From: Ruminococcaceae bacterium UBA6842
Lineage (GTDB): Bacteria > Bacillota > Clostridia > Oscillospirales > Acutalibacteraceae
Length of the DNA: 5,057 nucleotides
Direction of reading: 5' to 3'
Assembly: GCA_002451855.1 (NCBI GenBank)
Contig: DKDS01000075.1
Span: forward strand, 13,841 to 18,897
Part shown: positions 1-5,057 of the stretch, one piece after another
Layout of the letters: the number at the start of each line of letters is the position of its first letter
Numbering within the stretch: the first letter of the stretch is position 1
Program-made: the position numbers and the translations under genes
Notes under the pieces: generated by a model
Database searches by the model: none
The model's input: the letters and a program-made list of their open reading frames with translations, nothing else
Told to the model about the DNA's origin: nothing

Positions 1-922
1 CAGGTATATGGTTTCGTCGCTCGGCTTCAGCACCGAAGGCGCTCTTATAAATGTTTTTGCCGAAATTATAATCGTAAACTCCGAGGATCCCGAAGCCTCG
101 CCGGAAACAAAGGTGTTTTCAGCTGCCGCTCAGTCCGTATCGGGTGCGCTTGACAAAATAGGCTCGTCGCTTGAAAAGCCGATGCTTTTAAATCATTGCG
201 CCGTAATAGCGGTAGGTGAAAAAATGACTCCGTATTGGTTTTCAGAAATATGCGATTATTGCTTTAACGAAAACCGCATAACAATGTCCGCCTATATGAT
301 TTCGGTCGAGGACCCGTATGAGCTTTTATCGGAAAAATCCCGTTCCTCAGCGGCAAAGGGGTACGATATTATGGGAATGATAGAGCAACAGAGCGAGCGC
401 ACGGGGCTTTCGTATAACAGCCGTTATTTTGAGGTTGAGGCCGCCCGTGAATCGGGCAAAAAGACCTTTACGCTCCCTCATTTTGTCATTTCCCCATCGG
501 GCGCGTCGGTAGACGGACTTTCCGTGTTCAGAGAGGACAGGCTTATAGCCAATTTAAACAATGAGGACTCGGGCTGTTACGCGGTTATTACGGGAGAATT
601 TAAAAAAGGAACGCTGCGCTTCGGGGCGGAGGAATATCATTTGAGGTCGCGGAAGGTTGACTATCTTTATTCCGACGGAAATGAGAATAAAATAGTTTTA
701 AGGCTCAGGCTTTCGGGCGACGGCTTTGACGGTACGGCGTGCGAAAGACTTGAAAAAAATCTCGAATCGCTTTATGAACGGCTTAAAAGCGAAACGGGAA
801 AGGACGCCTTCGGGTTTTATGATATTTTAAGCGTTAAATACAGTGAGTTTGAGGATAAATACCAATCGGGATACGATGAATTTTTCGGTTCTGCCGATTT
901 TGTTGCGGAATGTAAAAGCTGA
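1..922 (+). CDS. Ger(x)C-family spore germination protein (GerAC-like), 5' partial
   Basis: This is the C subunit of a GerA-type nutrient germinant receptor. In the family it is a lipoprotein on the outer face of the spore inner membrane that works with A and B subunits. The reading frame is open to the left edge (codons from base 2), leaving 306 residues. The visible start LGF..EGALINVFAEI aligns with the family stretch that follows the signal peptide and lipobox Cys, so roughly 25-40 residues are probably missing and the ATG at base 8 is unlikely to be the true start. Numbering from base 2, family motifs are HCAVIAVGEKM (65-75), GLSVFREDRLIANLN (172-186) and DAFGFYDIL (268-276), near the C-terminal domain end. 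The permease gene starts 15 bp downstream, so the two are co-transcribed. Family assignment is by motif memory and is strong; the germinant is unknown. Confidence 0.88.
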   Translation, partial: RYMVSSLGFSTEGALINVFAEIIIVNSEDPEASPETKVFSAAAQSVSGALDKIGSSLEKPMLLNHCAVIAVGEKMTPYWFSEICDYCFNENRITMSAYMISVEDPYELLSEKSRSSAAKGYDIMGMIEQQSERTGLSYNSRYFEVEAARESGKKTFTLPHFVISPSGASVDGLSVFREDRLIANLNNEDSGCYAVITGEFKKGTLRFGAEEYHLRSRKVDYLYSDGNENKIVLRLRLSGDGFDGTACERLEKNLESLYERLKSETGKDAFGFYDILSVKYSEFEDKYQSGYDEFFGSADFVAECKS

Positions 923-924
923 AC

Positions 925-928
925 GGAG
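925..928 (+). promoter_or_regulatory. Ribosome binding site that decides the permease start
   Basis: GGAG lies just after the stop of the GerC-like gene. It abuts the first in-frame ATG (929), which leaves no spacer, but sits 9 nt before the ATG at 938. The spacing therefore favours 938 as the start of the permease. Confidence 0.7.
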
Positions 929-937
929 ATGATTGCA

Positions 938-1819
938 ATGGAAAAAGCCGATTACGGCAGACACTTTTTTTGCCTTGCCGCGCTTTTTGCGCTCGGTGAA
1001 TCGGTAATAGGACTTCCTTATTCCGATTCGGGTAAATACTCGTTTTTGGGGTTTGCCGCGGCGCTTGCGGCGTCGTTTGTGTTTTTGGGAATTTCTTTCT
1101 TTTTGTTAAGGGCGCAGTCCGCGCTTTCCTTTAAGCCGTATTCGGCGCTTCTCTTTTCGGCGGCGTCGGTCTATTCGCTTTACGGCGCCGGAGCCTCGTT
1201 TAAGGAATTTTTGGTTTTTGTGGATAGGATATTGCTCCCCGATACGCCGAGATTTTTTATTGCGGTGATTTTTATTGCCGTTACCGCCTACCTGACGCTC
1301 AGAAAAAACAGCGTGCTGTTAAAGCTTTCTGTAATCTTTTTCATTTTTTCGGCTGCGGGTATTATTCTGTTTTTCCTTTTGTCCGTAAAGGATTTCAGCG
1401 TTCAGTGGTTTCATTTGAACCGTTTTCCGGGTCTTAAAACCGTTTTAAGGGAAACGGCGCCTATGCTGCTTCGGGTATCTATGCCGTTTTTGCTTGTTCC
1501 GTTTGCGGCGGAATATTTTGTACGGAGAAAGGGCAAAAAATACGCTTTTTCGGGTACGGCGGCAGGACTTGCCCTTTTGGCGCTGTGCTTTGCGGACTGT
1601 ATTTTTCTTTTCGGGCCTCAGCTTTCGGCTCGGTGTGAATTTCCGCTTGCGTCTGCCGTAAGCACCGTTACGGTCGGTCCGCTGTTTACAAGAATGGACG
1701 GACTTGTTTACTGTCTTTACTTTGCGTCGGCTCTTGTAAAAACAGCGTTTTGCCTTAAAATCTGCTTTTTTTCTCTGTCAAAGCTTAAAATTTGTTTTTA
1801 CCCCTTGAAAAGTGGCTGA
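938..1819 (+). CDS. GerAB-like spore germination permease subunit, C-terminally short
   Basis: This is the integral-membrane B subunit of a GerA-type germinant receptor (spore permease family, APC superfamily), thought to bind the germinant in the spore inner membrane. The start at 938 is chosen over 929 from GGAG spacing and gives 293 aa. About eight hydrophobic segments are visible, near residues 11-28, 35-57, 68-88, 104-121, 126-150, 176-195, 203-226 and 253-280. The N-terminal LFALGESVIGLPYS and the late FPLASAVSTV...FTRMDGLVYCLYFASALVK match the family's helix 1 and its C-terminal YP...R-D/E-alf...W...F-K region. Members are usually about 360 aa with ten helices; this one stops about 20 residues after that motif (KICFYPLKSG), so one or two final helices are absent. 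No frameshift can restore them, because the pduL promoter and gene follow at once. It may be a functional short form or a decayed subunit. Confidence 0.82.
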   Translation: MEKADYGRHFFCLAALFALGESVIGLPYSDSGKYSFLGFAAALAASFVFLGISFFLLRAQSALSFKPYSALLFSAASVYSLYGAGASFKEFLVFVDRILLPDTPRFFIAVIFIAVTAYLTLRKNSVLLKLSVIFFIFSAAGIILFFLLSVKDFSVQWFHLNRFPGLKTVLRETAPMLLRVSMPFLLVPFAAEYFVRRKGKKYAFSGTAAGLALLALCFADCIFLFGPQLSARCEFPLASAVSTVTVGPLFTRMDGLVYCLYFASALVKTAFCLKICFFSLSKLKICFYPLKSG

Positions 1820-1832
1820 AATATGTTAAAAT
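1805..1832 (+). promoter_or_regulatory. Predicted housekeeping (SigA-type) promoter for pduL
   Basis: A -35 box TTGAAA (1805-1810) is separated by 16 bp from TAAAAT (1827-1832), which is preceded by TG one base upstream (1824-1825) and so forms an extended -10. Transcription would begin near 1838-1840, leaving an untranslated leader of about 25 nt that carries the pduL ribosome binding site. The -35 box and part of the spacer lie within the last codons of the germination permease gene. This would let pduL and the genes after it be expressed in growing cells, while the ger genes are presumably expressed in the forespore (inference). No terminator is visible between the permease and pduL, so read-through is also possible. 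Confidence 0.7.
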
Positions 1833-1850
1833 TAAAGGGTATAAAACAAA

Positions 1851-1856
1851 AAGGAG
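1851..1856 (+). promoter_or_regulatory. pduL ribosome binding site
   Basis: AAGGAG lies 8 nt before the ATG at 1865. This fixes the start there rather than at the in-frame ATG at 1823, which has no ribosome binding site, overlaps the predicted -10 region and would add 14 residues not typical of the family. Confidence 0.85.
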
Positions 1857-1864
1857 TTTTAGTT

Positions 1865-2437
1865 ATGGCAAAAGAAGTTTTGGTTGAAATATCCGCACGC
1901 CATGTGCATGTTACGGACGAGGCGCTTGAAATACTTTTCGGTAAGGGTCATAAGCTTACCCCGAAAAAAAATCTTTCCCAGCCGGGTCAGTTTGCCTGTG
2001 AGGAAAAGGTTACGGTTGTAGGACCCAAATCACAGCTAAAGGCATCAATTTTAGGACCCACCCGTCCCGAAAATCAGGTGGAGCTTTCCCTTACGGATGC
2101 GCGCGCGATCGGCGTTACCGCTCCTATAAGAGAGTCGGGCGATGTTAAGGGCAGCGGCGTATGTAAGCTTGTGGGACCCGCAGGTGAAATTGAACTTACC
2201 GAGGGCGTTATTGCCGCAAAGCGCCACATACATATGACTCCCGAGGACGCGGAAAAATTCGGCATAAAGGATAAGCAGATAGTAAGCGTTAAAATCCCGA
2301 CAGAGGGCAGAGCGCTTGTTTTCGACGATGTTGTCGCAAGAGTAAGCGATAAGTATAAGCTTGCTATGCATATTGATACAGATGAAGCTAACGCCGCAGC
2401 GGTACCCGGCAGCTGCATAGGTGAAATACTTGACTGA
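1865..2437 (+). CDS. pduL: PduL-type phosphate acyltransferase (phosphate propanoyltransferase)
   Basis: The enzyme interconverts acyl-CoA plus phosphate with acyl-phosphate plus CoA (propionyl- or acetyl-CoA) and is unrelated in fold to Pta. With an acetate or propionate kinase it yields ATP during fermentation. The protein has 190 aa and contains the whole PTAC domain duplication: ARHVHVT (11-17), LSQPGQFACEEKVTVVGP (37-54), LGPTRPENQVELS (63-75), AAKRHIHMTPEDA (117-129) and MHIDTDEANAA (168-178). His13, His15, His121, His123 and His169 are the likely zinc ligands, with a Glu near 46-47. It starts directly at the domain, with no N-terminal encapsulation peptide of the kind that targets PduL to bacterial microcompartments, and no shell genes are in view. 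A cytosolic, housekeeping Pta-like role is therefore likely. The preferred acyl group cannot be read from the sequence. It is the first gene of the unit and overlaps hemW. Confidence 0.95.
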   Translation: MAKEVLVEISARHVHVTDEALEILFGKGHKLTPKKNLSQPGQFACEEKVTVVGPKSQLKASILGPTRPENQVELSLTDARAIGVTAPIRESGDVKGSGVCKLVGPAGEIELTEGVIAAKRHIHMTPEDAEKFGIKDKQIVSVKIPTEGRALVFDDVVARVSDKYKLAMHIDTDEANAAAVPGSCIGEILD

Positions 2438-3548
2438 TAAGGAGCCTATCGGTCTTTATCTGCACATACCGTTTTGCAAAAAAAGATGCGCTTATTGCAG
2501 CTTTTATTCTTCATTTGACAGTGAAGAGCTGAAGGACGAATATACAAAACGGCTGATTACCGTTATAAAGGAACGGGGCGGCAAAATAAGCCGCCCCGTT
2601 AATACTGTTTATTTCGGCGGGGGAACGCCGTCGCTTATGTACGAGAGATTAATACCCGTTATGCAGGCGGTAAGGGAAAGCTTTTCGGTAGACAGAGACG
2701 CCGAAATAACCCTCGAAATAAATCCCGACGGAGCGTCGGAAAGAATACTCACGGCGGCGGCGGAAGCCGGAATTAACAGGCTTTCCGTCGGTGCGCAGAG
2801 CGGCTCGGATAAAATGCTTTCATTGCTTGGCAGAACGCATACGGCGGCGGACACACGCCGCACGGTGGAAAACGCCCGAAAACTCGGCTTTAAAAATATT
2901 TCAGCCGATATAATGATAGCTCTGCCCGGGTCCGATACGGAAAGCTTAAAAGACGATATTGATTTTGTGTGCGGATTGGAGCCGCAGCATATCTCGGCGT
3001 ATATTTTAAAAACAGAGGAAAACACGCTGTTTTACAAAAGGGCTTCACAGCTTGATATGCCGGATGACGACAGCGCGGCGGATCAGTATCTGTACCTTTG
3101 CCGCACGCTTGAGGACAGGGGCTTTAATCACTACGAAATATCGAATTTCTGCCTTGACGGAGCGGAAAGCCGCCACAATTTAAAGTATTGGGGCTGTTTT
3201 GAATATTTAGGTATAGGGCCGTCGGCACACTCCTTTTTAAACGGGAAACGCTTTTATTATCCCGATGATCTGCACGGATTTTTAAGAGGCGCAGAGCCTG
3301 TGCCTGACGGAGACGGGGGAGACCCCGAGGAATACATTATGCTTAGCTTAAGACTGGGCACGGGGCTTGAATTTGACGGCTACCGCAGGCGCTTCGGAAA
3401 AGAGCTTCCCGAAAAAATAATAAATGCCGCAAAGCCGCTTGAAAAAATCGGACTTTGCAGGATTACAAAAAGCGCAATATCGCTTACGGACAAGGGTATG
3501 GCGGTTTCAAACAGTATAATTACAGAGCTTTTGGAGAATATGGAATGA
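2421..3548 (+). CDS. hemW: HemW-family radical SAM protein (putative haem chaperone, coproporphyrinogen oxidase-like)
   Basis: HemW proteins are 4Fe-4S radical SAM proteins that bind haem and are thought to deliver it to haemoproteins. They are often mislabelled as oxygen-independent coproporphyrinogen III oxidase HemN. From the GTG at 2421 the protein has 375 aa, a normal length. Residues 11-28 read GLYLHIPFCKKRCAYCSF, with cluster Cys19, Cys23 and Cys26 and then S-F, the HemW pattern (HemN has a fourth Cys at the position of Phe28). SAM-binding FGGGTPS is at 65-71, followed by EINPDG (99-104), LSVGAQSG (121-128), LGRTHTA (136-142), HYEISNF (237-243) and the HemW C-terminal domain (YLGIGPSAHSF 262-272; EEYIMLSLRLGTGL 303-316). 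The frame is closed by TAG just before 2421. The GTG has little ribosome binding sequence; TTG at 2430 (372 aa) with AGGTGA five bases upstream is a real alternative. Translation is probably coupled to pduL. Confidence 0.92.
   Translation: MKYLTDKEPIGLYLHIPFCKKRCAYCSFYSSFDSEELKDEYTKRLITVIKERGGKISRPVNTVYFGGGTPSLMYERLIPVMQAVRESFSVDRDAEITLEINPDGASERILTAAAEAGINRLSVGAQSGSDKMLSLLGRTHTAADTRRTVENARKLGFKNISADIMIALPGSDTESLKDDIDFVCGLEPQHISAYILKTEENTLFYKRASQLDMPDDDSAADQYLYLCRTLEDRGFNHYEISNFCLDGAESRHNLKYWGCFEYLGIGPSAHSFLNGKRFYYPDDLHGFLRGAEPVPDGDGGDPEEYIMLSLRLGTGLEFDGYRRRFGKELPEKIINAAKPLEKIGLCRITKSAISLTDKGMAVSNSIITELLENME
2572..2600 (+). repeat. Perfect 11-bp inverted repeat inside hemW
   Basis: The arms AACGGGGCGGC (2572-2582) and GCCGCCCCGTT (2590-2600) pair without mismatch around a 7-nt A-rich loop. 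The hairpin is about 150 nt into hemW and encodes part of the ERGGKISRPVN segment. No T-run follows, so it is not a standard intrinsic terminator. It may be an mRNA structure or a chance result of Gly/Arg/Pro codons. Confidence 0.6.
3533..3536 (+). promoter_or_regulatory. Ribosome binding site for the histidine phosphatase gene
   Basis: GGAG lies within the final hemW codons, 8 nt before the ATG at 3545. It supports 3545 as the start. The upstream in-frame start near 3455 would overlap hemW by over 90 bp and add 30 residues not found before the family's N-terminal strand. Confidence 0.75.
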
Positions 3549-4150
3549 ATACGCTTAAAATACATTTGATAAGACACGGCGCAACGGACGCTAATTATAA
3601 GGGCGAATATATAGGATGCAGGACGGATATTCCGTTATCGCCCGAGGGGCTTAGCGAGCTAAGGCTTTTAAAGGACGATATAGACTACCCCGAAATACAA
3701 AGGCTGTATTCAAGCCCGCTGCTAAGGTGCAGACAAACGGGAGCGGTTTTGTACCCCGATATGAACATAATTCCGATAGAGGAGCTTAAGGAATACGATT
3801 TCGGAAGCTTTGAGGGCAAGACAGCAGAGGAGCTTGAAAGCGACCCTGATTTTATCCCGTGGACCTCTGGCAAGCTTGCGGCGCCGAGGGACGGAGAGGA
3901 AAACTCCGAATTTATAAAGCGTGTGTGCGTAGGCTTTAATAAAATAGCGGTTGATATGGTAAACAGCGGAATTACAAATGCGGCTGTTATAATGCACGGC
4001 GGAGCCATAATGATGCTGCTTGCCGCCGCCGGAATTCCGAGAAGAAGTCCCGTTGAATGGACAAGCGATTTCGGCAGGGGATATTCCTTGCTTGTAACCC
4101 CGTCGCTCTATTTCAAAAGCGGTGCGGTTGAGGTGTACGACATTATATAA
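3545..4150 (+). CDS. Histidine phosphatase family protein (phosphoglycerate mutase/CobC-like)
   Basis: This is a cytosolic member of the branch 1 histidine phosphatase (phosphoglycerate mutase-like) superfamily, which transfers phosphate from the substrate to a catalytic His. The protein has 201 aa, typical of GpmB/CobC-like phosphatases. The start ATG overlaps the hemW stop as ATGA and has GGAG 8 nt upstream. Motifs are LIRHGATDAN (8-17) with nucleophile His11 and phosphate-binding Arg10, LYSSPLLRCRQT (54-65) with Arg61, EYDFGSFEGKT (83-93) with probable acid Glu83, and VIMHGG (148-153) with the second His151. All core catalytic residues are present, so it should be active. The pattern resembles alpha-ribazole phosphatase (CobC), but no cobalamin genes are nearby and the family is promiscuous, so the substrate is left open. 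It is the last gene of the pduL-hemW unit, directly before a strong terminator. Confidence 0.9.
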   Translation: MNTLKIHLIRHGATDANYKGEYIGCRTDIPLSPEGLSELRLLKDDIDYPEIQRLYSSPLLRCRQTGAVLYPDMNIIPIEELKEYDFGSFEGKTAEELESDPDFIPWTSGKLAAPRDGEENSEFIKRVCVGFNKIAVDMVNSGITNAAVIMHGGAIMMLLAAAGIPRRSPVEWTSDFGRGYSLLVTPSLYFKSGAVEVYDII

Positions 4151-4162
4151 CAAAAATTAAAT

Positions 4163-4204
4163 AAAGCGACCGTTAAATCCGATTGGATTTAACGGTCGCT
4201 TTTT
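4163..4204 (+). terminator. Bidirectional intrinsic terminator between convergent genes
   Basis: An 18-bp perfect stem (4163-4180 with 4185-4202) closes a GATT loop and is followed by a T-run at 4200-4204, ending the pduL-hemW-phosphatase transcript 12 nt after the last stop. On the minus strand the same stem is followed by a T-rich tail (complement of the AAAAATTAAATAAA tract at 4152-4165), so it can also end the GLUG-like gene. It fills most of the roughly 70-bp intergenic gap. Confidence 0.95.
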
Positions 4205-4219
4205 GTATTCTTCAGATTG

Positions 4220-5057
4220 TTATTTTGTGGGTATTCCTATGATAGTGGGATATTCGTTTCCTTCCTTAAGCTCCCAAACCGCTTTGCCTAAAACCCGTAA
4301 CGACCACCTGTTGAGGGTATCAACAAGGCTCATACCGTTTGTTCCGGCTTCGCAAATTCTGTTGGGTCTTCCGGTTGAAGGGTCGATATACGCACAGTTA
4401 ATTCCGGTCATACTGTCTTCAAATGGGCTTTCATAATCACCCACGGCGTTTCCGGTGTATTTACTGCCGGTGGCGCTGCCGGGAATATAATAGCATCTGT
4501 CCGCTATTGAATTCTTATTAAATGACTGACCGACTATCGCACCCAAAGTCGAACCGTTTCTGCAATAAACCTTACCTACGTTAACGCAGTTAAATGCGCC
4601 TAAGCCTTCCCAATTAATAAAGCCGATTATTCCGCCGACTGCCGAGCCGCGTGCTATAACATCGCCGTAGTTAATACAGTTTGCAACGGAAGCTCCCACA
4701 TCTGCATTTCCCAATATACCTCCGACATTCATCGATTCGGCTCTTATTGTACCGTAGAAGGTGCAGTTTGTAATTGAGTAACGGCCTTCTTTACCGATTG
4801 AACGCCCTACTATACCGCCGATAGACTCACTTCCGCCGCCTACCGCAATATATCCTCTTACGGTAGCGTAGCTTACACAATTATCGACAAAGCCGTAGTA
4901 GTCAAACAGCAGACCGACAACTCCGCCTATACCCGACTTGCCCGCGAAATAGGAGTCGTCAACAAGCAGATTTTTTACTCCGCTCGGCTGACTTTCGGTA
5001 TTGGTTCTAAAGTCGCCGACCGCACCGAAAATACTTGCATAGAAATAGCCTTCGGGC
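4220..5057 (-). CDS. GLUG-motif-like repeat protein, probable surface or secreted protein, 5' partial
   Basis: The minus-strand frame is open from the right edge to TAA at 4220-4222, leaving the C-terminal 278 residues; the N-terminus and any signal peptide lie outside. The Met at residue 109 (4730-4732) is internal to the repeats and not a believable start. The body consists of units of about 30 residues with the pattern hNC-x-x-x-G-x-V ... hGGIhG (IGGVVG, IGGIVG, VGGILG, VGGIIG, LGAIVG), resembling GLUG repeats of bacterial surface proteins and adhesins, which probably fold as a beta-solenoid. After the last unit comes a tail of about 90 residues ending WELKEGNEYPTIIGIPTK; a closing W-x-L..G..YP segment is common in such proteins. 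No LPXTG-type sorting signal or S-layer domain is seen at the C-terminus. The specific function is unknown. The gene is convergent with the pduL unit and shares its terminator. Confidence 0.8.
   Translation of the reverse strand, partial: PEGYFYASIFGAVGDFRTNTESQPSGVKNLLVDDSYFAGKSGIGGVVGLLFDYYGFVDNCVSYATVRGYIAVGGGSESIGGIVGRSIGKEGRYSITNCTFYGTIRAESMNVGGILGNADVGASVANCINYGDVIARGSAVGGIIGFINWEGLGAFNCVNVGKVYCRNGSTLGAIVGQSFNKNSIADRCYYIPGSATGSKYTGNAVGDYESPFEDSMTGINCAYIDPSTGRPNRICEAGTNGMSLVDTLNRWSLRVLGKAVWELKEGNEYPTIIGIPTK
4493..4951 (-). repeat. Tandem GLUG-like protein repeats (about five units)
   Basis: The repeats are degenerate at the DNA level and recognisable in the protein. Conserved Cys codons at 4877-4879, 4763-4765, 4676-4678, 4586-4588 and 4493-4495 are spaced 38, 29, 30 and 31 residues apart. 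Each of the first four is preceded by Asn (DNC, TNC, ANC, FNC), and the last reads DRC. GGIhG-type glycine motifs fall between them. The longer first spacing reflects extra residues around GYIAVGGGSES. A further half unit (IGGVVG) precedes the first Cys. Confidence 0.75.

Noticed and set aside
1765..1804. T-rich runs at the end of the permease gene as a possible ger operon terminator
   Set aside because: No stable GC-rich stem precedes the T-runs; they reflect Phe/Ile/Lys codons of a membrane segment.
2051..2418. Two minus-strand open frames opposite pduL
   Set aside because: They lie wholly antisense to a well-supported gene, have no ribosome binding site or recognisable domain, and arise from codon bias of the sense gene.
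2609..3025. Minus-strand open frame opposite hemW
   Set aside because: Low-complexity Ser/Ala-rich product antisense to conserved HemW motifs; a shadow frame.
3685..4153. Minus-strand open frames opposite the histidine phosphatase gene
   Set aside because: Antisense to conserved catalytic motifs, with no homology signal; one would start inside the terminator-proximal region of the opposite gene.
4203..4436. Plus-strand open frame after the terminator
   Set aside because: It starts right after a strong terminator, has no ribosome binding site and is antisense to the GLUG-like gene's C-terminal tail, which has the typical W..YP ending.
4220..5057. Tandem pattern on the right as a CRISPR array or DNA satellite
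   Set aside because: Repeats are seen at the protein level only; the DNA units are diverged and vary in length (87-114 bp), with no identical direct repeats.

Overview
The window looks like chromosome of an endospore-forming Clostridia-type Firmicute, perhaps an Oscillospiraceae-like gut lineage; the taxon is inference. The reasons are two GerA-type germination receptor subunits, strong AGGAG-type ribosome binding sites, tightly packed co-directional genes and moderate GC with AT-rich intergenic DNA. Nothing looks mobile: there is no transposase, integrase, tRNA, rRNA or CRISPR array.

Left part (1-1819, + strand): the end of a germination operon. A Ger(x)C-type lipoprotein subunit, cut by the left edge, is followed closely by a GerAB-type permease subunit. 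The permease is short and ends without the last membrane segment or segments expected of the family. The A subunit (GerAA-like) would be expected upstream, outside the window.

Middle (1805-4204, + strand): a compact three-gene transcription unit. A good housekeeping promoter with an extended -10 starts inside the last codons of the permease gene. It drives pduL (phosphate acyltransferase, acyl-CoA to acyl-phosphate), hemW (radical SAM haem chaperone family) and a histidine phosphatase. The genes overlap (17 bp, or 8 bp with the alternative hemW start, then 4 bp), which suggests translational coupling. The unit ends at an 18-bp perfect stem terminator with T-runs on both sides.

Right part (4220-5057, - strand): the C-terminal 278 residues of a GLUG-like repeat protein, probably cell-surface or secreted, convergent with the pduL unit and sharing its terminator. 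Its N-terminus lies beyond the right edge.

There is no gene-free stretch above 300 bases; the largest gap is about 70 bp and is almost filled by the terminator. I see no convincing novel system. The points most worth checking are the truncated germination permease, the promoter nested in its 3' end, a perfect GC-rich hairpin inside hemW, the ambiguous hemW start and the stand-alone PduL.
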